From assembly GCA_016213725.1 (NCBI GenBank), contig JACQZS010000093.1:1-46439 (forward strand): a stretch of 46,439 nt of DNA, in the 5' to 3' direction. The notes under the pieces were generated by a model that worked only from the letters and a program-made list of their open reading frames with translations, searched no databases and was not told the DNA's origin. Within the stretch, counting starts at the first letter, position 1; each line of letters opens with the position of its first letter. The stretch comes from Acidobacteriota bacterium (GTDB lineage: Bacteria; Acidobacteriota; Terriglobia; Bryobacterales; Bryobacteraceae). Both the position numbers and the translations under genes were made by a program. This document shows positions 23,282 through 33,813 of this stretch, piece by piece.

Positions 23282-24747
23282 ATCTCGCCACCCTCACCAC
23301 CGCGCTGGTTTCCATCGCGCTGGCGTCCCTTGTCTGGTGGCGCCGCGTCGCCCGCCTCACCCTCCTCCGGGAGCGCATCGCCCGCATCCACGCCCTTTCC
23401 GAAGAGATCCTCAGCCTCGCCTCGGCCGAGCAGGCCGCTGACCTCCTCCAATCCAGCCTCGCCGACATCTTCCCCTCCTGCAGCACCGGCCTCTTCCTCC
23501 TCGACTCGTCCTCCGGCGAACTCCAGCGCGCCAGTGATTCCAAGTCCGTCCCGCCGGGTGCCGCCGAGTGCCTCCGTTCCGGCAAGTTCCACGCCGCCGG
23601 TGACACCATCTACTTTCCCGCCGTGGCGCAGCAGAAGGCCGCCGGCGTCCTCTCCCTCAGCGGCCCCCAGGACTGGCGCCCCCAGGCCGACGAAGCCGCC
23701 GCCCTCCACCACCTCGCCAACCAGACCGCCATCGCCATCCACCTCATGGGCCAGCGCCACCTCCGGGAGCAACTCGCCCGCAGCGAACAACTCGGCGCCA
23801 CCGGCGTGCTCGTCTCCACCGTCGCCACCCAGCTCCGCACCCCTCTTTCCCGCATCATCTCCGCCGCCGCCCGCGAAGGTCTCGAACCCCTGGCCGCCGA
23901 GGCCTCCGCCGCCATGGAGTTGCTCGACCGCATCGTCGCCATCAGCCGCCCCGAACAGGTCCGCACCCAGCCCTTCGACCTCAATCAAGCCATCGCCCAG
24001 CTGGCCGAATTCCGCGCCCGCGCCTGGCGCCTGCGCGCCCTCTCCGTCTCTCTCGAGCTTGTGCCCGGCACCCTCCCGGTTCTTGCCGCCCGCGGCCAGC
24101 TAGAACAGGCCGTCCTCAGCCTCCTCGTCGCCGCCGAACAGAGCCAGGAGGAGTCGCCCACTCGCAGCATCCGCATCGAAACCTCCGAACGCAACGGAAA
24201 TGCCGTTCTGGCCATCTCTTTCGGCGCCGGCTCGCCGATTGTCAACGATGCCTCCTCCGGCATCGCCGCCGCCCGCAGTTTGCTCGAAACCCATGCCGGA
24301 ACGCTCGAATTTCATTCCGCCCCTCAGTCCACTTACTTTGAAGTCACGCTCCCTCTCGCCACCAGCAAGGTTCCCGACCTGCCTGCCGGCGATCCCCCCG
24401 AATCGGCCCGCTCCCTCACCCTCCTGCTCGCTCATCCGGACCTCACCGCCCTCCGTCCCCTCATCTCCGCCCTCGGCGAACGCGGCCACCGCGCCATCCC
24501 CGCCGACTCCGCCGGCCTGGCCCTCGACCTCGCCTCCCGCATGCGCTTCGACGCCCTCCTCGCTTCCCGCTCCCTTGCCGATCTCGACTGGCCCGGACTC
24601 GCCGCCGCCGGCCAGAAAACCGGCCTCCCCATCGCCCTCCTCTGCGCCCACTCCGAACTCGCCCCTTCCGGCATCCCGTCCCTCCAACTCACACCCGATG
24701 AAGTCGAACTCGACCGCCTCTTGGCGCAACTCGCCGAAACCGCCTGA
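23254..24747 (+). CDS. Degenerate hybrid sensor kinase (GAF, pseudo-kinase, pseudo-receiver)
   Basis: A 497-residue protein with an N-terminal membrane helix (about 11-29) and a short coiled linker. A GAF domain spans about 45-165 (FPSCSTGLFLLDSSSGELQ...LANQTAIAIHLMGQ). The kinase core follows. The H-box reads VATQLRTPLSRI where active kinases have SHELRTPL, so Thr192 replaces the phospho-accepting His. The N-box reads LEQAVLSLLVAAEQ without its Asn. The end of the ATPase fold (LETHAGTLEF, STYFEVTLPL) is preserved. Residues about 387-495 match a receiver fold, but the acidic pair is Ala-His (393-394) and the phosphorylated Asp is Ser438. It overlaps the HAD gene by 28 bases. It appears to be a signalling scaffold that cannot transfer phosphate, not a functional kinase. 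Confidence 0.75.
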   Translation: MALPLDSSLNLATLTTALVSIALASLVWWRRVARLTLLRERIARIHALSEEILSLASAEQAADLLQSSLADIFPSCSTGLFLLDSSSGELQRASDSKSVPPGAAECLRSGKFHAAGDTIYFPAVAQQKAAGVLSLSGPQDWRPQADEAAALHHLANQTAIAIHLMGQRHLREQLARSEQLGATGVLVSTVATQLRTPLSRIISAAAREGLEPLAAEASAAMELLDRIVAISRPEQVRTQPFDLNQAIAQLAEFRARAWRLRALSVSLELVPGTLPVLAARGQLEQAVLSLLVAAEQSQEESPTRSIRIETSERNGNAVLAISFGAGSPIVNDASSGIAAARSLLETHAGTLEFHSAPQSTYFEVTLPLATSKVPDLPAGDPPESARSLTLLLAHPDLTALRPLISALGERGHRAIPADSAGLALDLASRMRFDALLASRSLADLDWPGLAAAGQKTGLPIALLCAHSELAPSGIPSLQLTPDEVELDRLLAQLAETA

Positions 24748-24782
24748 GTCCTCCGCCCATCAAAATCGGTGAGAATATCTCT

Positions 24783-25298
24783 ATGCGCCTCCTGGTAAGC
24801 CGCTCCCTCGCCGCCTTGCTTTTCCTCGCCTTGCTTCCCGGCGCCGGCATGGCGTTGGCGCAATCCCAACGCAAGTACACCGGCCCTCGCCCGCCCAAGC
24901 CCGACGTGCCTTTCCTCCTCCACGTCGGCAAACTCATCGAGGCCGAAACCCTCACCGCTACCGAATCCCAGACGAAAGACGGCTCCCTCTACACCATCTC
25001 CGGCGCCGCTTCCTCCGTGCGCACCCCCGTTCCCGAGCCGATCTTCCTCTTCCAGTCCGATAAGGTCAACCCCGACAAGCTCACGCTGTTCAAGATGGAG
25101 TCGCGCGGCGGAAGCCGCACTCTCTTGCTGCCCGCCGCCGGCAAACGGAAGAAGGACGGGCCGCGCCCCCTCTTCGTGCTCGTCTCTCCCCTCGCGCCCG
25201 GCCTGTTCAAAGTTGAAGTGAACGAAATCCTCGCCGACGGCGAATACTGCATGTCTCCGGAAGGCTCCAACCAGGTCTTCTGCTTTACTGCTTACTGA
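24783..25298 (+). CDS. Secreted protein of unknown function
   Basis: A 171-residue protein with a clear Sec signal peptide (LAALLFLALLPGAGMALA, cleavage near AQS, residue 26). The mature part is rich in Lys/Pro at its start and in beta strands: FLLHVGKLIEAET, GSLYTISGAASSVRTPVPEP, RTLLLPAAGKRKKDGPRP, FVLVSPLAPGLFKVEVNE. Two Cys lie near the C-terminus (GEYCMSPEGSNQVFCF) and could form a disulfide. No family recognised. It starts 35 bases after the degenerate kinase gene, without an obvious ribosome site, and is separated from the following membrane protein by that gene's own -10 box. Confidence 0.7.
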   Translation: MRLLVSRSLAALLFLALLPGAGMALAQSQRKYTGPRPPKPDVPFLLHVGKLIEAETLTATESQTKDGSLYTISGAASSVRTPVPEPIFLFQSDKVNPDKLTLFKMESRGGSRTLLLPAAGKRKKDGPRPLFVLVSPLAPGLFKVEVNEILADGEYCMSPEGSNQVFCFTAY

Positions 25299-25313
25299 CG
25301 CGCTCCAGCCCCG

Positions 25314-25319
25314 TACAAT
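25314..25319 (+). promoter_or_regulatory. -10 box (TACAAT) of a leaderless gene
   Basis: TACAAT ends exactly 6 bases before the TTG start codon at 25326, with no Shine-Dalgarno site, the same arrangement as at 8482-8494. Confidence 0.5.
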
Positions 25320-25325
25320 AGTCGA

Positions 25326-27476
25326 TTGCCTCCTTTGCTTGCCATCGCCGGCGGCGCCGCGCTGGTCCTCGCGGCCTCAACCGCTCTCGGACGCTTCGCC
25401 TGGAGCTTCAGTGCCCCGCATTGGACTTATGCTCTTTCCTCCGGCGTCCCGCTTCTCTCCTTGTGCTTCTTCGCGCTGCTCGTCACCGGCAAAGCCACCC
25501 ACGCCGCGGCGCTCGCACTCTGCGCGGCGGCCGCCGCCCTGCTCCTGCTCCGTCCGCCCCGGCCCGCGCGGCCCGTCCTTCCCCACTGGAGTGCGCTCGC
25601 CTTCCTGCCCTTCTTCGCTTTCTACCTGATCCACGCCCTGGCTCCTGAAATCCAGCCCGATGCCGTCACCTACCACCTCGGCCTGGTCTCGGACTGGATC
25701 CGCAATGCCGCGCTCTCCCACCGCATCGGCTTCTATGACCTCCTCCCCCTGGGCCTGGAGACCATCTTCTTCCCCGCCGTTGTCGCCGGCGGCTTCAGCG
25801 CCGCCAAGCTCGTTCACTTTGCGCTGCTCTGCGCTACCTTGCCCCTCATCGCGCGCCTCGCTCAACTGTTCGGACTCGACCGCACGCAGGCCCTCGCCGC
25901 CGCCGGGCTCTACTTCCTCTCGCCCGTCGCCGGCATCTCCGGCACCGCCGCCTACAACGACGCCGCCCTGGTCTTCTTCAGCCTCGCCGTCCTGGCCCTC
26001 CTCGCCGAAGACGCCGCCCAGCCGCATGACTCGCTCCTCTTCCACGCCGGCCTCGCCGCCGGCTTCTGCTATGCCATCAAGATCACCGGTGCTGTCGCCG
26101 TGGCCGGGCTCCTCGGCTGGCTGCTCTGGAAACGCCGCTGGCGCGGCGCCCTGCTGGCCTCTCTTGCCGCCCTGCTCTCCGTCGCCCCCTGGATGCTGCG
26201 CAGCCTCCTCCTCTCCGGCAATCCGCTGGCGCCGCTGGGCAACCGGCTCTTCCCCAACGATTTCTTTCATGCCTTCAACGAGGAGATCCTGGCCCGCTAC
26301 CTCAGCGACTACGGCGGCCTCGCCTGGCACCGCATTCCCTGGACCCTCGCCATCGACGGCTCCATCCTCCAGGGCCTCTACGGCCCGCTCTTCCTCCTGC
26401 TGCCTCTCGCCCTCTTCGCCCTCCGCACGCCCGCCGGCCGCGCACTGCTCGGCGCCGCCCTCATCCTGGCGCTGCCCTGGACCCGCAACATCGGCGCGCG
26501 CTTCTTCATGCCCGCCTTCGCCCTGCTGGCCCTCTCTCTGGTACTCGTCCTCCCCCGCCGCCTGGCCCCGGTGCTGCTCCTGCTACAGGCGCTGCTCTGC
26601 TGGCCCGCCGTCCTGGACCTCTATTCCAGCCCCAACGCCTGGCGCCTCCGCGGCTTCCCTTCCGATGCCGCTCTGCGGATCGAATCCGAAGACCACTACC
26701 TGGAACGCAGCCTCCCCGATTACCGCTTCACCCGCCTCGCTGCGCGCCAGCTGCGCGAGAACGAACCGCTCCTCGATCTCACTGCCCTGCCCTTCGCCTA
26801 CCTCAATACCGTCCCCACCGGCCCGCTCTCATCCTCTCAATTCGACAACATCGTCCAGACCCTCAATACCGCTTACGGCGCCGCCCCGGAACGCCTCTAC
26901 CCCGTCCGTTGCCGCTTCCCGCTCACCTTTGCGCGCGGCATCCGCATTCGCCTCAATGAGCCCCTGCCCGGCTCCTGGTCCATCTCCGAGGTGTCGGTGG
27001 AGCGCCACGGCGCCGCGCTTCCCATCTCAAGGAACTGGCTGCTGCGCGCGTCGCCCGAACCCGGCGATGCCTGGCTGGCCATCGATGGCAACCGCGCCAC
27101 CCGCTGGTCTTCGCTCCACGACGGCAAGCCCGGCATGTCGTGGGAGCTGCGCTTCGATCGCCCTACCCCCATCGACGGTCTTTCGCTCATCCTACCCAAC
27201 TACCCGCGGACAACCATCGCCGCCATCGAGGTGGAGAACATTCCCCGGCGCTGGATCCAGGTCTCCCGGCAGGCGGAAATTGGAACGCCATGGCGGGTGT
27301 TCTACCGCCATGGCGCAATTCGCTTCCTGAAACGCGAGGGCTTCCGCTGGATCGCCGCCCGCCTCGGCGCCGACGGCCACGGCCCCACGGCCGAGTCGCT
27401 CGTCGCTCTGCGCGAAGCCTGGGGCGTGGAACTCGCCGTCCGCCAGGCCGACCTCGTCCTCCTCCGCCTGCGCTAG
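25326..27476 (+). CDS. GT-C-like polytopic membrane protein with C-terminal discoidin-like domain
   Basis: A 716-residue protein. About the first 440 residues form 10-12 hydrophobic helices. The first large loop contains IHALAPEIQPDAVTYHLGLV, with acidic residues where GT-C glycosyltransferases (PMT/ArnT-type) carry their catalytic Asp. This suggests a lipid-linked sugar transferase. The soluble C-terminal part contains, around residues 575-650, WLLRASPEPGDAWLAIDGN, TRWSSLHDGKPGMSWELRFD and GLSLILPNY, the pattern of an F5/8 type C (discoidin-like) sugar-binding fold. Start is TTG, 6 bases after TACAAT, so probably leaderless. Its stop overlaps the lon stop by 4 bases. Donor and acceptor unknown. 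Confidence 0.75.
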   Translation: MPPLLAIAGGAALVLAASTALGRFAWSFSAPHWTYALSSGVPLLSLCFFALLVTGKATHAAALALCAAAAALLLLRPPRPARPVLPHWSALAFLPFFAFYLIHALAPEIQPDAVTYHLGLVSDWIRNAALSHRIGFYDLLPLGLETIFFPAVVAGGFSAAKLVHFALLCATLPLIARLAQLFGLDRTQALAAAGLYFLSPVAGISGTAAYNDAALVFFSLAVLALLAEDAAQPHDSLLFHAGLAAGFCYAIKITGAVAVAGLLGWLLWKRRWRGALLASLAALLSVAPWMLRSLLLSGNPLAPLGNRLFPNDFFHAFNEEILARYLSDYGGLAWHRIPWTLAIDGSILQGLYGPLFLLLPLALFALRTPAGRALLGAALILALPWTRNIGARFFMPAFALLALSLVLVLPRRLAPVLLLLQALLCWPAVLDLYSSPNAWRLRGFPSDAALRIESEDHYLERSLPDYRFTRLAARQLRENEPLLDLTALPFAYLNTVPTGPLSSSQFDNIVQTLNTAYGAAPERLYPVRCRFPLTFARGIRIRLNEPLPGSWSISEVSVERHGAALPISRNWLLRASPEPGDAWLAIDGNRATRWSSLHDGKPGMSWELRFDRPTPIDGLSLILPNYPRTTIAAIEVENIPRRWIQVSRQAEIGTPWRVFYRHGAIRFLKREGFRWIAARLGADGHGPTAESLVALREAWGVELAVRQADLVLLRLR

Positions 27477-29827
27477 CCCTGGACCGGAGCCTCTTGCCGA
27501 ATCAACTCGGGGATGGCCACCTTGAACACCTCCTCGATCCGCTCGGCGAAGTGGAACTCCATCTCCTCGCGAACGTTCTCCGGCAGGTCGCGCAGGTCCT
27601 TCGCATTGGCCTTCGGCAGAATCACGCGCTTCATGCCGGCGCGCCGCGCCGCCAGCACTTTTTCCTTCACGCCGCCGATCGGCAGCACCCGCCCGGTCAG
27701 CGTGATCTCCCCGGTCATCGCCGTATTCGGCCGCGTGACTTTCTTCGAGTACAGCGAGGCCAGCGCCACCGCCAGCGTGATGCCCGCCGACGGGCCGTCC
27801 TTCGGAATCGCGCCCGAAGGCACGTGGATGTGCACGCCGAAATCGGCGAATAGCTCCGTGTTCAGTCCATAGTCGCCCGCGTGCGCCCACAGATAACTCT
27901 GCGCCGCCTTGGCCGACTCCTGCATCACGTCGCCCAACTGCCCCGTCAGCGTCAATCCCTTCCCCTTCGGCAGCAGCATCGCTTCGATATACAGCACATC
28001 TCCGCCCGATGGCGTCCACGCCAGCCCCGTCGACACGCCCGGCGGCAGATTCTGCTGAGCGCTCTCCGGCAGGAAGACCTCCGGCCCCAGCATCTCCACA
28101 ATCGTCTCCGGCACCAGGTCGATCGGCTCCGTCCTGCCCTCGGCGAACTTCAACGCCGACTTCCGGCACAGGCTCGCAATGTTGCGCTCCAAATTCCGCA
28201 GGCCGGCTTCCCGCGTGTAGGAGCCGATCAGCTTGCGCAGCCCTTCATCGGCAAAGCGCGCCAGCTCCGTCGTGAGCCCCGTCTCCTTGAGCTGCCGCGG
28301 GATGAGGTAGCGGTTCGCGATCGCCACTTTTTCTTCCTCGCTGTAGCCCGACAGCCGGATCACTTCCATGCGGTCCAGCAGCGGCTGCGGCAGCGTGTCC
28401 AGGCTGTTCGCCGTCGTGATGAACATCACCTTCGAAAGATCGAAAGGCAAGTCCAGGTAGTTGTCGCGAAACGTCGAGTTCTGCGCCGGATCCAGCACCT
28501 CCAGCAGCGCCGAGGCCGGATCGCCGCGGAAATCGCGCCCCAGCTTGTCCACTTCGTCCAGCATCATCACCGGGTTCTGCGCCCCGGCGCGCCGCATCGC
28601 CTGGATCAGCCTGCCGGCCATCGCCCCGATGTAGGTCCGCCTGTGGCCCCGCAGTTCGCTCTCATCGTGCAGCCCGCCCAGGCTCATCCGTTCAAACTTG
28701 CGCCCCAGGGCGCGCGCCACGGATTGGCCCAGCGAAGTCTTGCCCACGCCCGGAGGCCCGACAAAGCACAAAATCGGCGCTTTTGCTCCCGGATTCCGCT
28801 GCAAAACGCCCAGATGTTCGAGGATCCGTTCCTTCACGTCGTCCAGCCCGTAGTGGTCTTCGTTCAGCACCTGGCGCGCCCGCGCGATGTCGAGGTTGTC
28901 CTCCGTCGTCTTCTGCCAGGGCAGCTCCAGCACCAGGTCCAACCACGTGCGGATCACGTGCCGCTCCGGCGACTGGTCCGGCAACCGCTCAAAGCGCTTG
29001 AATTCGCGCTCGGCCTCTTTCCGGGCCTCCTCCGGGAGCGCGGCCTCCATCAGCCGCTTGCGCAGATCCTCGGTCTCCGCCTTGGCCGGATCGTCCTCGC
29101 CCAGCTCCTGCTGGATCGCCTTCATCTGCCGCCGCAGCACGTACTCGCGCTGCTCCTTCGTCATCTCCTCCTGCGCGTCGCTGACGATCTTCTGCCGCAC
29201 CTCCAGCACGCGCGCTTCCTCTGAGAGGTAGTTCACCGCCAGTTGGAACGCCTCTTTCAGCGAAGAGGCCCCCAGCAGATTCTGCATCTGCTCCATGTCG
29301 AGATTGAACGCGGTGGCCAGCAGCCACATCACCTGCTGCGGATCGTCGGCCGAATTCAGCAGCGCCGAGATCTGCTCGGCCGCCTGCGGGTTCACCTTCT
29401 CGATGGCCTTCGCCGCCAGCTCGAACAACGCCGCCTGCAGCGCCTTCTCTTCCGTCGAGTGGTCGTGCAGCAGCGGCTTGAGCTGAGCCTCGGCCTGGAG
29501 GTATTCGCCCTCCTGCGCAACCGCGACTATGCCCACCCGCTCCAAACCCGACACCACGATTTCGATCAGGCTCTGCGACGTCCGCAGCACCTTGCGCACC
29601 CGCGCATGCGTGCCGAAGTTGAACAGGTCCGCCGCGCCCGGCACGTCCACCTCCGGGCTGCGCTGCGACACCAGGATCAGCTCTCCGTCGTGCTGCTTGA
29701 TCGCCGCTTCCACCGCCGCGCGCGACGCGTCCCGGCCCACCGAAAGCGGCAGCACCAGCTTGGGGAACAGCACCACGTTCTTCAGCGGCAGCACCGGCAG
29801 CTTCAGCATTTTCTGTTGTTCTTCCAT
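27473..29827 (-). CDS. lon: ATP-dependent protease Lon
   Basis: A 784-residue Lon (LonA) protease that degrades damaged and regulatory proteins. The N-terminal LON substrate domain begins LPVLPLKNVVLFPKLVLPL. The AAA+ part has Walker A GPPGVGKTS and Walker B VMMLDEVDKLGRD. The protease domain carries the catalytic Ser in PKDGPSAGITLA and the Lys in GGVKEKVLAA. Length matches the family. It lies 57 bases downstream of clpB on the same strand, so the two are probably one heat-shock transcript. AGGAA lies 11 bases before the ATG. The final codon and stop overlap the convergent GT-C-like gene. Confidence 0.97.
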   Translation of the reverse strand: MEEQQKMLKLPVLPLKNVVLFPKLVLPLSVGRDASRAAVEAAIKQHDGELILVSQRSPEVDVPGAADLFNFGTHARVRKVLRTSQSLIEIVVSGLERVGIVAVAQEGEYLQAEAQLKPLLHDHSTEEKALQAALFELAAKAIEKVNPQAAEQISALLNSADDPQQVMWLLATAFNLDMEQMQNLLGASSLKEAFQLAVNYLSEEARVLEVRQKIVSDAQEEMTKEQREYVLRRQMKAIQQELGEDDPAKAETEDLRKRLMEAALPEEARKEAEREFKRFERLPDQSPERHVIRTWLDLVLELPWQKTTEDNLDIARARQVLNEDHYGLDDVKERILEHLGVLQRNPGAKAPILCFVGPPGVGKTSLGQSVARALGRKFERMSLGGLHDESELRGHRRTYIGAMAGRLIQAMRRAGAQNPVMMLDEVDKLGRDFRGDPASALLEVLDPAQNSTFRDNYLDLPFDLSKVMFITTANSLDTLPQPLLDRMEVIRLSGYSEEEKVAIANRYLIPRQLKETGLTTELARFADEGLRKLIGSYTREAGLRNLERNIASLCRKSALKFAEGRTEPIDLVPETIVEMLGPEVFLPESAQQNLPPGVSTGLAWTPSGGDVLYIEAMLLPKGKGLTLTGQLGDVMQESAKAAQSYLWAHAGDYGLNTELFADFGVHIHVPSGAIPKDGPSAGITLAVALASLYSKKVTRPNTAMTGEITLTGRVLPIGGVKEKVLAARRAGMKRVILPKANAKDLRDLPENVREEMEFHFAERIEEVFKVAIPELIRQEAPVQG

Positions 29828-29884
29828 GTGTCAGTCGTTCCTCATTCGTTCAATTCGTTCGTAGGTGCGTTCCCCCGAAGCCTC

Positions 29885-32434
<2,550 letters not shown>

Positions 32435-32469
32435 AAGAGTTCCCCCCACGCAAGGTGGTTCGCAAGACC

Positions 32470-32478
32470 ACTATAGCA
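32470..32478 (-). promoter_or_regulatory. Extended -10 promoter of clpB-lon
   Basis: TGCTATAGT on the minus strand is an extended -10 element, giving a start site about 30 bases before the clpB ATG. An AT-rich stretch lies upstream (32480-32515). There is no recognisable -35 and no inverted repeat for HrcA or HspR. Confidence 0.45.
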
Positions 32479-32549
32479 CGGGTGAGCAAATGTATATACG
32501 ATTATATGAGTTCACATCTATCAGATGTTTATTTCTTCCGCCTTTTCTT

Positions 32550-33266
32550 TCACTTGCCACCACCACCGGACCCGCCCGCCCCCAACATCTGCTCCATCAG
32601 CCACAAATAGAAGTTCAACACCGGCCCCTCAATCCCCGTCTTGGCCCCTAACCCGAAGTCCGTCAACATCATCCGTATCTCGTCGGACTCCGCCGACACC
32701 ACCCCGATCGGCGCGCACTCCTCGCTCACCACCGCCCGAATCACCTTCCCCTTCCGGTCCTCGGCCTCCACCAGAATCGCCGCCAGTTGCCGCCCCGCCA
32801 CCTGCAGCGTACGCCTCTCCACCTCTTTCCTGACAAAGGCCTCCGCCGCCGGCGCCACCGCCGCATCCTTCTGATTCTGATAGAACTTCTTCGGCACCCG
32901 GAAGGCCGTCATGCCATGCACCTGCACAATCACATCGGCCATTTCGCCGGGCCCATCCGGCGTCTCCTGCACCAGCAGCCGCGTCACTACGCGCGGCTGT
33001 TTCTCCAGCCGCGCATCGATTTCCATCCAGCGGTATGGCTTGCCCTTCTGCTTCTTCGTGTCCAGGATCGCGAACGTCAACTCATAGCGCTCCTGCTTCA
33101 CATTGTCCAGCACGTCGTAGCGGGCCCATGCTCCGGGGACGAAGCGGAACTTGCCATCGATGAGAATGGCCGTCCGCTGGCCGGGCACGGTCTCCTTCTT
33201 GGCGTCCGCCGCCACGGCGGCGCTCACCGCGCCCGCTACCAGCAAAATGGCAAATCTATGGCACAT
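32550..33266 (-). CDS. Secreted protein of unknown function
   Basis: A 238-residue protein beginning MCHRFAILLVAGAVSAAVA, a Sec signal peptide with cleavage near AADA. The mature part is beta-rich with many charged residues (ERYELTFAILDTKKQKGKPY, RWMEIDARLEKQPRVVTRLL) and ends in a glycine-rich tail (LGAGGSGGGGK). I recognise no family. GGAAGG 4 bases before the ATG at 33266 supports this start; an alternative Met is four codons upstream. Its promoter overlaps that of the divergent DUF3592 gene. The clpB promoter follows about 70 bases after its stop. Confidence 0.7.
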   Translation of the reverse strand: MCHRFAILLVAGAVSAAVAADAKKETVPGQRTAILIDGKFRFVPGAWARYDVLDNVKQERYELTFAILDTKKQKGKPYRWMEIDARLEKQPRVVTRLLVQETPDGPGEMADVIVQVHGMTAFRVPKKFYQNQKDAAVAPAAEAFVRKEVERRTLQVAGRQLAAILVEAEDRKGKVIRAVVSEECAPIGVVSAESDEIRMMLTDFGLGAKTGIEGPVLNFYLWLMEQMLGAGGSGGGGK

Positions 33267-33294
33267 AAAGCCTTCCATCAACAGACCTGAATCT

Positions 33295-33302
33295 CCTATA
33301 CT
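33295..33302. promoter_or_regulatory. Symmetric divergent -10 element
   Basis: TATACT on the plus strand (33297-33302) and TATAGG on the minus strand (33300-33295) share four base pairs, within CTCCTATACTCC. The plus start codon is 59 bases away and the minus one 29 bases away. Neither direction has a strong -35. Confidence 0.4.
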
Positions 33303-33360
33303 CCAATCCAGGAGTGGGAGCAAGCCAGTCGAGCCGGCCGCCACGCCTGGGAGGATTGGC

Positions 33361-33804
33361 ATGAAGGAAGCCGCCGCCGCAATCGTTTTGGGCGCCCCGT
33401 TTTTCTTTTGGGGCCTCTCTCAATACCGGAAGTCCAAAGCCACCGCCTCCTGGCCCTACATTCAGGGCTGGGTGTTTCACTCCGCCGTCAGGAGCGATTT
33501 CACTCGCGGAGATAACGACTCTGCCGACACCTGGACCTACACCCCCGAGGTGCGCTACCAATACCAAGTCGATCGCCAGGTCTATCAGGGAAGCCGCATC
33601 ACCGTCGCCACCCACGGCTATCAGCATCCGCAGCAGGCCCAGGCCGCCCTGGCTTATTTCCCCGCCGAAACGCCCTGCTACGTCTACTACAATCCGGCCA
33701 AACCCCAGGAATCCGTGCTCGTCCCGGGCAAAACCGAGGGCATTCTGCCGCTGCTGATCGGCGGCGTCCTCCTCGCCCTCGGACTCGCTGCCCTCTTCGT
33801 CTAG
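33361..33804 (+). CDS. DUF3592 membrane protein
   Basis: A 147-residue protein with two membrane segments, at the N-terminus (AAAIVLGAPFFFWGLSQY) and the C-terminus (LPLLIGGVLLALGLAALFV), around a small extracytoplasmic beta domain. That domain has the DUF3592 look: WPYIQGWVFHSAVRSD, YTPEVRYQYQVDRQVYQGSRI, AALAYFPAETPCYVYYNPAKPQESVL. GGGAGG lies 7 bases before the ATG at 33361, so the longer upstream open frame is not used. The gene ends 9 bases before the convergent protease gene. Function of the family unknown. Confidence 0.85.
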   Translation: MKEAAAAIVLGAPFFFWGLSQYRKSKATASWPYIQGWVFHSAVRSDFTRGDNDSADTWTYTPEVRYQYQVDRQVYQGSRITVATHGYQHPQQAQAALAYFPAETPCYVYYNPAKPQESVLVPGKTEGILPLLIGGVLLALGLAALFV

Positions 33805-33813
33805 CCCGGCGTC

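Noticed and set aside
25660-27330. A 556-codon alternative frame within the GT-C-like gene
   Set aside because: Ser/Pro/Ala-rich shadow in the +1 frame; the other frame gives clear membrane helices and a discoidin-like domain.
32435-32549. CIRCE (HrcA) or HAIR (HspR) operator upstream of clpB-lon
   Set aside because: No TTAGCACTC/GAGTGCTAA or CTTGAGT/ACTCAAG inverted repeat is present; only an extended -10 box and AT-rich DNA.
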